A stretch of DNA of 64,000 nucleotides, taken from NCBI GenBank assembly GCA_963978895.1, contig OZ022247.1, positions 14,206,312 through 14,270,311 on the forward strand, written 5' to 3'. A program made the position numbers and the translations under genes. Source of the DNA: Erpobdella octoculata. Its lineage: Eukaryota > Annelida > Clitellata > Hirudinida > Erpobdellidae. Below the pieces are notes generated by a model. That model did not search any database, was not told where the DNA came from, and saw nothing but the letters and a program-made list of their open reading frames with translations. Positions within the stretch are counted from its first letter, which is position 1. Every line of letters starts with the position of its first letter. Shown one piece after another: positions 9,651 to 20,766 of this stretch.

Positions 9651-10255
9651 TTTTTTAACCAAGGGCCAAATCTAATTTGTCTAGCATTGTGGGGCCACAC
9701 GCACGCTGAAAAGAGGAAACGTATTTTGTGACCTTCAATTTTCAAACTAAAAGAGTACAACCAACTGGAATTAACTTTAATAAGCAAAACCATCATAATC
9801 CAATGTTTTATCAGCTTAATGGTGTTGATGTAACTGCAGATTGGAATCCAGTTTATTGCAGGTTGCAGGTTTGTTGTGGCAAGTATCATTAACCCATTCA
9901 AATTTGAATCAGTGAGGCGAGCTCGATTTCTGTTCTTTATGAGTTTCAATGTTGAAAATGATTGCTCACATCTCTACGTGCTTCCAAAACGACATATATA
10001 ACGACCGCAAATGCTCAAATTTCTTTGCTGGCAGCAAACGCCAGAATGATATCATATCATTTGCAGATGGCACGACAGGAAGCTCAGAAAATCTGATTTT
10101 ATCATCAGGAAAAACAATAAGACTTGTGAAAGTGCAACGTTGTTTGTTTCTGCAGCAAACTGGAAAAATCGTGACTCGAAAGCATTCAGATGTACATCAA
10201 CCTTGTTTTTGTATTTGTCACCATCAAGCTCGTTCTCTGCTTCTCTTTCCTTCAA
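9623..10255 (-). pseudogene. hAT transposase remnant of copy 1
   Basis: On the minus strand the first piece contains AENELDGDKYKNKVDVHLNA and ESRFFQFAAETNN. A second piece contains KLIKNRNRARLTDSNLNGLM and ILATTNLQP, the C-terminal signature that follows the hAT dimerisation core (C-E-x-x-F-S-x-x-K...R-x-R-L-T-D). Frames are shifted between the pieces. The sister copy at 35900-36345 has the same motifs plus CEQSFSTIRLIKNR, confirming the family. Confidence 0.75.
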
Positions 10256-10423
10256 ATACTAGAATTGTCAAATTTTTAAGCCAACTGGGTAATAAACAAT
10301 GCAAGTTTCATTTTAAAAGCAGCAACGTCATTACAAAGTCATTAAACAGTTTGTTGTTTCCCTGTAGTTTTAAATTTAAATTATTGAGATTATATTCCAG
10401 GTTGAAGTAAATTTAAACCATAC

Positions 10424-10700
10424 TAAACAAGTAAAGGAAAAAACGTGTTTTTTAACACAAACTTTAAATTCAAATACACTCGATTTAAAAATACGAAAGA
10501 TGTTCAATTTTTTTTTTTATTAATTGAATCATGTATTGTCATCCAATATAAAGCTATGCTAAACGTTTCAGCTTTTTAGCTAGTCAAAAAGCTGGTTAAA
10601 TTTTACTTGCAAGATTTGCGTACAGAGAAAGCCACACACACACACACCCATACACACACAAACAGAGATTGTAACCTAAATAAAAGTTTGTAAAAATAGA
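10424..10700 (+). repeat. Dispersed repeat with (AC)n core, copy in hAT copy 1
   Basis: It begins AACAAGTAAAGGAAAAAACG and passes GTCATCCAATATAAAGC and GCTGGTTAAATTTTACTTGC. It then has a short ACACAC/ACAAAC core and ends GTAACCTAAATAAAAG. The short inverted ends (ACAAACTTT) suggest a MITE. Related copies lie at 22210-22400, 35455-35735, 58205-58455 and 58875-59120. Confidence 0.75.
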
Positions 10701-10925
10701 AAACACAGAAAGTAAATATTTTATTTTATATTTTAATTTGTCACTTTATGAAATGGTATAGTTGTTAAATGTAAAACTTGAAAATTAAAAATTAATTAAT
10801 AATTCCATTTTTTAATAATTTGTTGAAAGCCCAAGGGCGGGCCAAATCCAAAAATTCGTCGGGCCATTTTTGGCCCGCGGGCCACAGCTTGGGAACCTCT
10901 GCTTTAAATTAATTAAAATTGTCCG

Positions 10926-10943
10926 TTAGGGTTAGGGTTAGGG
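10926..10943 (+). repeat. Short interstitial TTAGGG tract
   Basis: Three tandem copies of the metazoan telomere hexamer lie 25 bp beyond the right end of the hAT element. Three units can occur by chance in 64 kb, so no telomeric origin is claimed. Confidence 0.6.
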
Positions 10944-11276
10944 TCAGATAACAACTAATCCATACATAGAGTTAAATTTATGAATTTTGATTTCATATGA
11001 AAAAAATAAACAATGTACAAGATTGAACGTAACGGTTATTTTAGATTCAAAAAGTTTAGTTCGTTGACTTAGATAAAGAGACAAATGAAAGTATTTTTTT
11101 AAAATTATTTTTATTTTTACTTGTTAATGGATCAAAATAAATACGACATAAAAAATACATGAACAATTTTGTAAATGAGCAATGAAAAATTGTTCAATTT
11201 TCACTTTCAGGTCATCTCATTTGCTCAATTGTTCAATTTTATTTTTTCAATGTTTTCTGTGCAATAAGTTTGCCTC
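10944..11276. other. AT-rich non-coding DNA
   Basis: Long A and T runs, with no frame or repeat boundary seen. Confidence 0.5.
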
Positions 11277-11463
11277 TTAAATTGTTTTTCTTAAATTGTT
11301 TGTATTAACTTGTTTGTATGAATATTTGTGTTTTAAATTGTTTGTATTAAATTGTTTGTATTATATTGTTTGTATTCAATTGTTTGTATTAAATTGTTGT
11401 ATTAAAATGTTCGTATTAAATTGTTTGTAATAAATTGTTTGTATTAAATTAATCGTATTAAAG
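11277..11463. repeat. 14-bp minisatellite (AAATTGTTTGTATT)
   Basis: About 13 imperfect copies of AAATTGTTTGTATT run head to tail, with one- or two-base variants in most units. Confidence 0.85.
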
Positions 11464-11576
11464 TTTTAACTCAACTTATTGACATCAACAAATATAACAA
11501 CCAATTTATTTGTTAAATTATTTCAACTCATGTTCCTTTCACCTGCATTGCGCCTGCTTTTTCCTGGCCTTTTTTC

Positions 11577-11579
<3 letters not shown>

Positions 11580-11644
<65 letters not shown>
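11580..11644. repeat. (CT)n microsatellite with pyrimidine-rich flank
   Basis: A perfect CT array is followed to about 12008 by an interrupted pyrimidine-rich tract (CTTT, TTTTATT). The long Leu/Ser or Phe frames across it come from the repeat. Confidence 0.9.
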
Positions 11645-11648
<4 letters not shown>

Positions 11649-12008
11649 ATCTCTTTCTCTCTTTCTATTTTCTCTCTCTTTTTATAATTTTTATTATTTC
11701 TATCTCTATCTAATTTTTTTATTTTTTTTATTTTCTTTCTTTTAACTATTTTTTATTTTCTGTTTTTTTTTATTGTCTTTACTTACTTTTAATGTCTTTT
11801 TTTTCTTGTTTTTCAAATTTCTCTTAAAACTTTTTTAAATAATTTGTCAATGTAAATTTTTATAATTGATGGTCATTACAATTTATAGTGGAAATATTTC
11901 TATGCTTTTCCTTTGCTTTTTCGTTTGATTTTGTGTGCAATAGTGTTCGTATATTATCTTCTTTTTTTATTTATTTTTCTTTTTTATCGTCATTTTCGCA
12001 ACCATCCT

Positions 12009-12058
12009 CATCGCGATTATCATCGTTGTCATCATCATCGTCGTCGTCGTCGTCGTTG

Positions 12059-12090
<32 letters not shown>

Positions 12091-12102
12091 ATCATCGTCA
12101 TC

Positions 12103-12175
<73 letters not shown>

Positions 12176-12228
12176 CCACTACCACCATCATTATCATTAT
12201 CATAATCATCATCATTATCAGCATCACC
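12009..12228. repeat. (CAT)n/(CATCGT)n trinucleotide array
   Basis: ATC/TCG trinucleotides vary at the borders with a pure TCA core at about 12103-12172. Frames reading poly-Ser, poly-His and poly-Met all come from the repeat. Confidence 0.9.
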
Positions 12229-12374
12229 TACGCCATTATTGATGTTGTTATTTCTGGTGACATGTCATATCCATATTATTTATCTGCTCTGTGTATGCAC
12301 GCCTGAATGTGTTTGCGCATTTATATGAAAACATCAATTATTTTAATGAAAGAAATTATCACCACTTGTACAAA

Positions 12375-12712
12375 TGTACTTATACTATTAACATTTATCA
12401 CCAGTTGTACATGTATTATTAACATTTATTACCAGTTGTACATGTATTATTAACATTTATTACCAGTTGTACATGTATTATTAATATTTATTACCTGTTG
12501 TACATGTATTATTAACATTTATTACCAGTTGTACATGTATTAATAATATTTATTACCTGTTGTACATGTATTATTAACATTTATTACCAGTTGTACATGT
12601 ATTATTAACATTTATTACCAGTTGTACATGTATTATTAACATTTATCACCAGTTGTACATGTATTATTAACATTTATTACCAGTTGTACATGTATTATTA
12701 ACATTTATTATA
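12375..12712. repeat. 31-bp minisatellite
   Basis: About eleven copies of a 31-bp unit containing ACCAGTTGTACATGTATTAT. The copies differ by one or two bases (TTACC or TCACC, CAG or CTG). Spacing is constant and no unique spacers occur, so this is not a CRISPR array. Confidence 0.9.
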
Positions 12713-12889
12713 TTTTTTGACTCAATGCAAATTGAACGTGTATTTTACGCCATTATAATTTTAGTAATGAACGAATTTTAAATTGCTGATATTTAATATC
12801 TAGAACAGCGTTGTTTTTCAAGGCAAAAGTTAAAGAGTTTTCAGATGCGGTATCAGTGTTACATGCTATTTCTATTTTACAAATACGAG

Positions 12890-13705
12890 AATTCTTCATT
12901 TTTATTACCAATGCTTTTATTAACTCGTCGTCTCTGTTTCTCTGTCTGTCTGTTTCTCTGTCTGTCTGTTTCTCTGTCTGTTTCAAATCTTGCAATCAAT
13001 TTTTGAGTCACTTCCTGATGATAGATTTTTTTCAAATTTTGCATACATGCTCAAAATAGAAGACAATGCAATATTCAATTATTAGTTTTACAATAAGTCA
13101 ATTAATTTAGTTAATTTTCTTGAGGGTTTTATCGAGGAGTTTCTTGAGGGTTTTCTTGAAGGTTTTCTTGAGGGTTTTCTTGAAGGTTTTCTTAAGGGTT
13201 TTCTTGACCACAAAACGCTAACCGACTGGCAGACTATTTTACCAAGTTAACACGAACCACACTCACTGACCGCGATTCTCAAGCGTGTACGAAATTTTCA
13301 TGAAAATAGTTGAGATATTTAAATTCGATGCTTTTTGATGATATTTTTATTATTATTACCAATGCTTTTATTAACTCGTCGTCTCTGTTTCTCTGTCTGT
13401 CTGTTTGTTTGTTTCTCTGTCTGTTTCAAATCTTGCAATCAATTTTTGAGTCACTTCCTGATGATAGATTTTTTTCAAATTTTGCATACATGCTCAAAAT
13501 AGAAGACAATGCAATATTCAATTATTAGTTTTACAATAAGTCAATTAATTTAGTTAATTTTAATTAATTTCGATATTTCGATATAATTAAGATACTTTGA
13601 CTTTAATATAAAATAAAAGAGTAATATAAAAAAAATTGATTGCAAAATTTGTGTTTTAATTACATATAAGAGCATTGGTCTTAAAAATTCGTTTTTAATT
13701 TACTT
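12890..13705 (-). repeat. Two direct copies of a dispersed repeat with (TCTG)n core
   Basis: Copies at 12890-13115 and 13345-13705 share the segment with ACTCGTCGTCTCTGTTTCTC, a TCTG core and CACTTCCTGATGATAGATTT. The 13345-13705 copy matches 57285-57650 (opposite strand) over about 360 bp, including TCGATATTTCGATATAATTA. The first copy lacks the left part of the family. Between them, 13122-13208 is a separate tandem array. Confidence 0.8.
13122..13208. repeat. 15-bp tandem repeat (CTTGAGGGTTTT)
   Basis: Five to six imperfect copies of TTTCTTGAGGGTTTTC or the GAAGG variant. Confidence 0.75.
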
Positions 13706-14825
13706 TTTAAATATGTTTTTCTATCAGGTAGCATTTCTTGACTGTTTAATATTTTAGCGTTTTTAAATTTTGGAGTAATTAGACATGATTTACCCGTTGA
13801 TCAAATATACAAAATAGTTTGAATATTTTTGAGAAGGTGTTTACATTTTCAAGTGTTGTTGTTTTTCACAAATATTATTTAAGAGTTATATAGGTGTTTA
13901 ATAAATAAGTTTCAATTGCAGTAATTATGAAAAAGTTACAAAAAAGTTTATTTAAAGTAACTCTAATTTCCAGACAAAACTTCAGAGCCACTAAACTATA
14001 AGAAGTTATGCTAGAGAGATTTGGTAAAAAGAAATTTCTTGGGCAAGCTGTGAAATTCCGTCTCGGATGATGCCGCTTGAACCGTAGAAGGAAGGAACTA
14101 TTCCAGATCCTGGCTCAATGATGTTGAAACCTCGTGCACCAGGAGATTTTTTGTGGATCTGAGCCTCTGGCGTCAATGAATAACGCTTATCGGTTATAGA
14201 CATCCGATCAGGTACAAATGGAGATTTCCTTGCAAGCACTTAAACACAAGCAGCGCTACCTTGAATTTTATTCTTTCTGAAAGCGGAGATAAAGTTCTTG
14301 AAGAAAAGCTGTTACGTGTTAGAACTTATTATAGTCTAGTTTAGCTCTTATCATTCAATAAACCAATATCATTTTATAGAACCCTTATACGGTCCCATAT
14401 TGTAAAATTTGGTGTTAGAAGCAATATTTCAAAAATGGTTTTGAAAGCTTTTGAAAAACCCTTCCGGGGTTTACTTGAAAATAGATTTAAGGAAACGAAA
14501 CCTGAGCGATAATGGGGAATATGACGAACTTAAAGGCTGTTAATCGGCAGTTGAGAACAACTCTTTAGCCATACGATCGCATTTTTTATATTGATGAAAA
14601 AGTTGTAAGAAAACCTGGTTTGGCGAAGAGAGAAAATATTACAGGAAAAGCAGGATTTAAGAAAAGAATCATTTTATTTGTTGGGCTGAAGTTTGTTATA
14701 GTCTAGTTAAGCGTTTATCGTCCAATGAACCAAAGCACTTTTAAGAACCGTTAGAAGACAATCCAATATCGTTATGATAAATTTAGTTGTCTCGTGTGTA
14801 TATTATGATTCTAGTTATAGTTAAT
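13706..14825. other. Unassigned DNA with one small unrecognised frame
   Basis: A 77-codon minus-strand frame (14239-14006) reads RKSPFVPDRMSITDKRYSL, then HKKSPGARGFNIIEPGSGI, then VPSFYGSSGIIRDGI. It is less AT-rich than its surroundings and its residues are protein-like, but I do not recognise it and see no clear splice sites. A segment near 14320-14400 recurs in decayed form near 14690-14760 (TATAGTCTAGTT, AACCA, AGAACC), suggesting an old duplication. It could be an exon, a captured fragment or chance. Confidence 0.3.
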
Positions 14826-14950
14826 AATAATAATAATAATGATGAATTTATATAGCGCCAGATAAGTCAGAGGCGCTTACGAAGGTTCCTTTGGATCGGA
14901 AACTTCGAAGAACACGCTATTTTCATAGACATGAGAAAGCAATGCGAGTG
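14826..14950 (-). repeat. LINE/SINE 3'-tail fragment (GGCGCTATATAAATTC)
   Basis: On the minus strand GGCGCTATATAAATTCATCA leads into an (ATT)n tail. The same GGCGCTATATAAAT motif ends the tRNA-derived SINE at 43170-43500, so both probably share a LINE-type 3' end. Confidence 0.55.
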
Positions 14951-14984
14951 AACTCGCATTGTTATTTCGTATATCTTTCTAAAT

Positions 14985-15115
14985 AACAATTATCATAATC
15001 CTCATCATCACAATCATCTTTATAATAGTTATAATCATCATCATAATCATCACAATAACCACAATCACCACAATCATCATCATTATCAACATAATCACCA
15101 CCATCATCATAATTT
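14985..15115. repeat. Degenerate (ATC/ATA)n repeat
   Basis: CATCATAATCATCACAATAA-type units in irregular order, an old trinucleotide array. Confidence 0.75.
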
Positions 15116-15539
15116 TCCACCTTTTACCATACTCATACAGAGACGAATTTGTTTATAAAAGTTGCTTTCCAGATCTAACAGAGTTTTAACGAATGTATAT
15201 ATTTTTTTATATTTTTAGAAGAAGTATTTATCCTCGAAAAAAAAGAAAAAATAATTCATAGTATTTAATATTCAGAGTTTTCAATATAAATAATATACTA
15301 ATTATTTAATACATTGATAATTAATTCACAGATATAATCTATATATATATAAATGAATGTTTGTATATATGTATATATATATATATGTCCTTTATGCATT
15401 GCTACACCATTCATCCGATGGTAATGAAATTTTCACACAACCTTGAGAGTCAAGGGGAATCAAATATAGAGAAAATTTTTTTTAAATCAGTCACAAAATG
15501 AGCGGAGCAGAGCGGGTGAGCGAGCGGGAACTATATATA

Positions 15540-16806
15540 TGTATGTGCGTATGTATGTGTGTATGTATGTATGTGTATGTGCATGTATGTGTGTCTGTGT
15601 TTATGTATGTATGTATGTATGTATGTATGTATGTATGTATGTATGTATGTGTTTTTTACAATATTTCGGCACTAAATGCTCATTCAAAGTAAGTATGTGT
15701 GTGTATGTATCTATGTATGTATGTATGTATGTATGTATGTATGTACGTATGTATGTATGTATGTATGTATGTATGTATGTATGTATGTATGTATGTATGT
15801 ATGTATGTATGTATGTATGTATGTATGTATGTATGTATGTATGTATGTATGTATGTATGTATGTATGTATGTAGAATCGGATCTAGGGGGGGGGCAACTG
15901 AGAGCGAAAGAATGAGCGGGAAAGCGACAGGGAACGGATAACGACCGGGAGCGGGAGTTTGTATGTATCTATGTATCTATGTATGTATGTATGTATGTAT
16001 GTATGTATGTGAGTATGTATGTATGTATGTATGTATGTATGTATGTATGTATGTATGTATGTATGTATGTATGTATGTATGTATGTATGTATGTATGTAT
16101 GTATGTATGTATGTATGTATGTATGTATGTATGTATGTATGTATGTATGTATGTATGTATGTATGTATGTATGTATGTATGTATGTATGTATGTATCTAT
16201 GTATGTATGTATGTATGTATGTATGTATGTATGTATGTATGTATGTGAGTATGTATGTATGTATGTATGTATGTATGTATGTATGTATGTATGTATGTAT
16301 GTATGTATGTATGTATGTATGTATGTATGTATGTATGTATGTATGTATGTATGTATGTATGTATGTATGTATGTATGTATGTATGTATGTATGTATGTAT
16401 GTATGTATGTATGTATGTATGTATGTATGTATGTATGTATGTATGTATGTATGTATGTATGTATGTATGTATGTATGTATGTATGTATGTATGTATGTAT
16501 GTATGTATGTATGTATGTATGTATGTATGTATGTATGTATGTATGTATGTATGTATGTATGTATGTATGTATGTATGTATGTATGTATGTATGTATGTAT
16601 GTATGTATGTATGTATGTATGTATGTAGAATTGGATCTAGGGGGGGGGCAACTGAGAACTGAGAGCGAAAAAATGAGCGGGAAAGTGACAGGGAACGGAT
16701 AACGACCTGGAGCGGGAGCGCAAGCGGGAAGGAAACGGGAGCGAAAAAGAAACGCATTAGGTAAACCTCTAAAAACCCCGGGCAATATGTATGTATGTAT
16801 GTATGT
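15540..16806. repeat. Very long (ATGT)n arrays inside the Helitron
   Basis: Arrays at about 15600-15650, 15700-15873, 15958-16628 and 16784-16806 consist of nearly pure ATGT with rare point changes. The block of about 670 bp is the longest. The spacer GAATCGGATCTAGG, followed by a G-run, occurs at both 15873 and 16628, so the arrays were duplicated with it. The long Tyr-Ile-His-Thr and Met-Tyr-Val-Cys frames are artefacts. Confidence 0.95.
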
Positions 16807-16943
16807 GCTTTATGCATTGCTACACCATTCATCCGATCATAATTAAATTTTCACACAACTTTGAGAGTCAAGGGAAATCAAATATAGAGAAAAAAATTTG
16901 AAATCCGTCTCAAAATGAGCGGAGTGGAGCGGGTGAGCGAGCG

Positions 16944-16946
16944 GGG

Positions 16947-17030
<84 letters not shown>
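16944..17030. repeat. (TA)n microsatellite
   Basis: A perfect TA run lies between the second Helitron head and the minisatellite. Confidence 0.95.
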
Positions 17031-17033
<3 letters not shown>

Positions 17034-17039
17034 AATGAT

Positions 17040-17390
17040 CGGAAACGGGAAGCCAACTGAGAGCGAAAGATCGAGCGGGAAAGGGAACGCGACCGAGAAA
17101 GCGACCGGGAACGGGAAAGCAACCGGGAGCGGAAAAGCGACCGAGAGAGAAAAAGTGACCGGGAGCGGGAAAGCAAACCGGAACGGGAAATCGACCGGGA
17201 GCGGGAAAGAAACCGGAAACGGGAAAGTGTCTGGGAGCGGAAAAACGGCCTGGAGCAAAAAACCGACCGGGAACGTGAAAGCGACCGGGAGGAAAAACCG
17301 ACCGAGAACGGGAGAGCAAACAGGAACGGGAAAGCGATCGGGAGCGGGAAAACAAGCGGGGAAGGAAACGGGAGCGAGAGAGACAAGCAT
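17040..17390 (+). repeat. Minisatellite of GCGGGAAAGCGACCGGGA type
   Basis: About 18-bp units rich in CGGGAACGGGAAAGC with A/G transitions. Related units occur in every Helitron piece of this window (15885, 16630, 37440, 42270, 44160, 60610), so the array is part of the family. The charged or Phe/Pro/Arg-rich frames across it are repeat artefacts. Confidence 0.9.
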
Positions 17391-17448
17391 TAGAAAAACC
17401 TTTAAAAACCCCGGGCAACGCCGGGTACCTCCGCTAGTTTAATATAAA

Positions 17449-17620
17449 TATTATAGTAATTAATTTATTTAATGTAATAAATATACTAATTAGTTTATTT
17501 AATGTAATAAATATGCTAATTAATTTATTTAATGTAATAAATATACTAATTAGTTTATTTAATGTAATAAATATACTAATTAATTTATTTAATGTAATAA
17601 ATTTACTAATTAATTCATTT
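17449..17620. repeat. 30-bp minisatellite
   Basis: Five to six copies of a unit containing TTTAATGTAATAAATATACT, just beyond the Helitron 3' end. Confidence 0.9.
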
Positions 17621-17938
17621 AAGTGTTATTAAATCAAAACAAGTGAATTAAATCTCACCTACGAATCTATAAAATCAGTTTGACTTTTTCAATGCAATTC
17701 AACAATTTCATAATTCATTATAACAGTTTTTAATAGATAAATAATATCTCCTGTAAAATATATATTAACTTGTTTTATTTACAGCATTAAATTCAATAAG
17801 TAATTATAAAGTTGTTCTAGATTTAATAACAATTTCCAATCATATTAATTTTGCAAAATATGTTTCATTTACTTTTGAATGATTGCGAGAGATTTCAGAG
17901 CGACTGGAAAAGAGAATACGTGTGTGAAAGAGTGTGTT

Positions 17939-17941
<3 letters not shown>
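17621..17941. other. AT-rich non-coding DNA
   Basis: No coding frame or repeat recognised. Confidence 0.5.
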
Positions 17942-17997
<56 letters not shown>

Positions 17998-18014
17998 AAG
18001 AGAGAGAGAGAGAG
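17942..18014. repeat. (AG)n microsatellite
   Basis: A GA array with a few interruptions near its right end. Confidence 0.95.
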
Positions 18015-18271
18015 ACGGAGAAAAAGTGTGTAACTCATAGAATAAAAATAATGAAAACAAGTTTCATAAAACAGGGATCAGAAAAACACAACAAATTTAG
18101 TTATTGTTAAAATCAATTTTTGCAATACATGAAAATATAATGACATCAATCTCACGATTTTGTTTTTTGTTGTAGTCATCATCATAGTCGTCGTCGTCGT
18201 TAAAATCATCATCATCATCGTCATAACCACCACCATCATCATCATCATCATTACCAGCATAATCATCATCA

Positions 18272-18696
<425 letters not shown>

Positions 18697-19237
18697 AACA
18701 ACAACAACACCAAAGTCATCGCCGCACCACGACCGCTAACTGCGTTGTCAGCACGAATTATTCTTTTGTTTCTCCAGCTGGCACCCTCATCGTTACTATA
18801 GAAACGAATGTAAACACCTGACAACAAAAACATCATAAAGATCATCGTCGGTAATCTAATCTGTTTTTTTTTAATGATCTAAATTTATGCTCAAAATAGT
18901 TTTTAAATCCGTTATATTAACTTCACCGTGTTTGCTTGCTTGCTTGCTATAGCCGTACGTTTTGACCCTATACCACTCAAAATACTAACTTTCCGTTATC
19001 AAATCAAATTGAAATTTAATGAGTTTATTTGTCGCTACGGACTTTGAAAAAAGCAATATTCAATTTTTAGTTTAAAAATGCATAGTAAATAAAGTATTTG
19101 TTTATTCCTTATTCCTATAGCTTCAATTTTCCATCCTCACAATCGAGTTGAAATTTAGTGGGTTTATTTGCTGCTCTGGACTTTACATTTTATTAAATTT
19201 TCAGATCGATTGGACAACATTTAAGTAAATTATAGAA
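18697..19237 (-). repeat. Old dispersed-repeat sequence beside the palindrome
   Basis: From about 18905 the sequence contains CCGTTATCAAATCAAATTGA and AATTTTCAGATCGATTGGAC, segments recurring near 20840-21010, 30600-31620, 35040 and 57070. They belong to the AACAAGTAAA-type dispersed family, here with GCTTGCTTGCTTGC where other copies have ACAG-type repeats. No gene is seen. Confidence 0.5.
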
Positions 19238-19573
19238 AATATTACGAAAAAAGATACTTTTTTCAAAAAACACGCTTTTATTTATGTGTGGAAAGTGCAC
19301 TAAAAAGTATAAAATAATTTTTTTCTTTTCCTTCTATATGTCATCAAATAATCTTTGACTAAAAATGAAAGCGTGGGACGCTCATCATAATCCATGGATT
19401 ATGATGGAAATGAAAATGGATTAGGATGAGCTCCCACGCTTTTATTTTTAGTAAAAGATTATTTGATGACATTTAGAAGGAAAAGAAAAAAAATTATTTT
19501 ATATTTTTTAGTGCACTTTCCACACATAAATAAAAGCGTGTTTTTTGAAAAAAGTATCTTTTTTCGTAATATT
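19238..19573. repeat. 336-bp near-perfect palindrome (MITE-like)
   Basis: Arms of about 165 bp run from AATATTACGAAAAAAGATAC inward and match the right arm in reverse complement, including AGTGCACTTTCCACACATAA. The centre near 19405 reads around CCATGGATTATGATGG. The structure could fold into one long hairpin. No target duplication could be fixed because the flanks are low-complexity. Confidence 0.85.
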
Positions 19574-20578
19574 ATTTTATAACTTTTGGTCTTGTAAAAA
19601 TTAATTAACGTTGTGTTTGCGAATGTAGGTAAAAAGTCTTCGTTCAAATCTCTTTGTTTACTAAATTTGTTTGGGTCCATTTAATTATAAAAATAAACCA
19701 CACGTCTATATATGCATAAGTATAGTTATATAAGTATGTATAAGGTGCATGCAACGTTAGCAATGATAGAGAGAACGCTGCTAGGTAGACCTGAATTCAC
19801 AGCCTGCTTATTGATTGCATTGGCGTATTTTAGTTAATTATAGTTTAAATAAATATTTTTATGATATGTAAATATTAAAATATTGCATTGTCATCGAGAA
19901 TACATGTGTTTTGAAATTTTCAAGTCAAATGGACGTGAGGAAGTGGTCGAAAAATCGATTTAAAAAACCTGAAAATACAACATACAGTCTGAGGTAAATA
20001 AAAGCGTGTAATAGAAGCTATTAGAGTTTGAAAAATTTAAAAAATTACAACTTTTATGTAGAAAAACAAACTTTGAATTTTTAGTTTATTTAAAGAGAGC
20101 TACATTCAATTTTCAAAATTAAAAATTTGTAATAAAAAATTTGTTTATTCCATATTGAATCGAAACTTTCTTAAATTTTTAATCCTCACATACCTCATAC
20201 ATATTAAGTATTTAGAAGACTGTAGTAAATGTTCTAATATTTTATAGATTTACTATCATTAAAAAATATTTTGCAAAACATTTTTAGTCACCGAATTACA
20301 AAATTATAAAAGATTTAAAAAAACGAAAGGTTTTTATGGTTTTATTGTTTTTTCAATTAATTTATCTCAATAACTGCAGTTTATAAATTACATGTCATGA
20401 TAATAAGAAATTTCCACCTTTGCGGAAACCGCAGTAACACCAGAGGAAGCTTTTCTTATTATTGGGTTACCTGTCACGTGTACTTTAGTCCGAGATTGGA
20501 TTGTTACAAATTTTGTTTACCCAAAGTTCTAATGATGGACCAGAGGTGTTCTCGGTTCTTCTAAACCTTTTCAACAGT
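19574..20578. other. Unassigned AT-rich DNA
   Basis: No recognisable gene. A short stem (AATAATAAGAAA and TTTTCTTATTATT, about 20399-20465) frames CACCTTTGCGGAAACCGC. A CACGTG E-box lies at 20476. Confidence 0.4.
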
Positions 20579-20766
20579 CAGAGATGTAATACTTGGTACT
20601 CGTACTCGAGTTGTACCCTAGTTCGTTTTTTAAGTACTCGTACTCGTACTCCAAGCCTTGGTACTTGTACTCGTACTCGTTTTCCACTCAGTGCTGAGTA
20701 GCAGAGATGTAGTACTTTTACTCGAGTACGTTTTTCAAGTACTCGTACTCGTACTCGTACTCGCAA
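20579..20766. repeat. GTACTCGTACTCG-rich transposon termini
   Basis: CAGAGATGTAATACTTGG at 20579 and CAGAGATGTAGTACTTTT at 20702 both lead into CGTACTCGTACTCG repeats. This CAGAGATGTAGTACTCG form resembles hAT termini. Two left ends in the same orientation and no matching right end suggest broken or tandem copies. Confidence 0.45.

Larger units (their letters stand above)
9094..10901 (-). mobile_element. hAT transposon, copy 1, with fold-back insert
   Basis: The left end is CAGTGGTTCCCACATTTTTT and the reverse complement of the right end is CAGAGGTTCCCAAGCTGTGG, matching the C-A-G-n-G-G-T-T-C-C-C terminus of many hAT elements. Flanks are CCTTAAAT (9086-9093) and CTTTAAAT (10902-10909), a 7/8 target duplication. 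It encodes a broken transposase on the minus strand, carries a fold-back element at 9117-9650, and includes a copy of the dispersed repeat at 10424-10700. A second, 3'-clipped copy lies in opposite orientation at 35328-36531. Confidence 0.85.
15338..17438 (+). mobile_element. Composite non-autonomous Helitron/Helentron
   Basis: The 5' end reads TCTATATATATATAAATG, followed by TTTATGCATTGCTACACC and CATCCGATGGTAATG, a head common to Helentron-type elements. The 3' end forms the hairpin CCCGG-GCAACG-CCGGG followed by TACCTCCG and CTAGT. No Rep/helicase is present. A second head (from 16809) and a clipped 3' end (CCCCGGGCAA at about 16780) lie in the middle. The structure is thus two copies in tandem, separated by and filled with (ATGT)n, (TA)n and a GC-richer minisatellite. 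Confidence 0.75.

Noticed and set aside
9162..9662. Frames on both strands across the fold-back element (repeats of Ser-Arg-Leu-Ser-Cys-Lys type)
   Set aside because: Produced by the 16- and 20-bp tandem units.
10926..10943. Telomere or interstitial telomere relic
   Set aside because: Only three TTAGGG units with no degenerate continuation; kept only as a short repeat.
11888..12242. Poly-Ser, poly-His and poly-Met frames
   Set aside because: Trinucleotide repeat read in different phases.
12375..12712. CRISPR-like regular spacing of a repeated motif
   Set aside because: The 31-bp units are directly contiguous with no unique spacers, and the genome is eukaryotic; it is a minisatellite.
15498..16832. 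Very long frames of Met-Tyr-Val-Cys or Tyr-Ile-His-Thr repeats on both strands
   Set aside because: They are translations of (ATGT)n arrays, which lack stops in several frames; no start context, splice signal or unique sequence supports a gene.
16843..17442. Arg/Ser/Phe/Pro-rich frames in three minus-strand phases and a Gly/Lys-rich plus-strand frame
   Set aside because: All are readings of the Helitron minisatellite, whose unit is free of stops in several frames.
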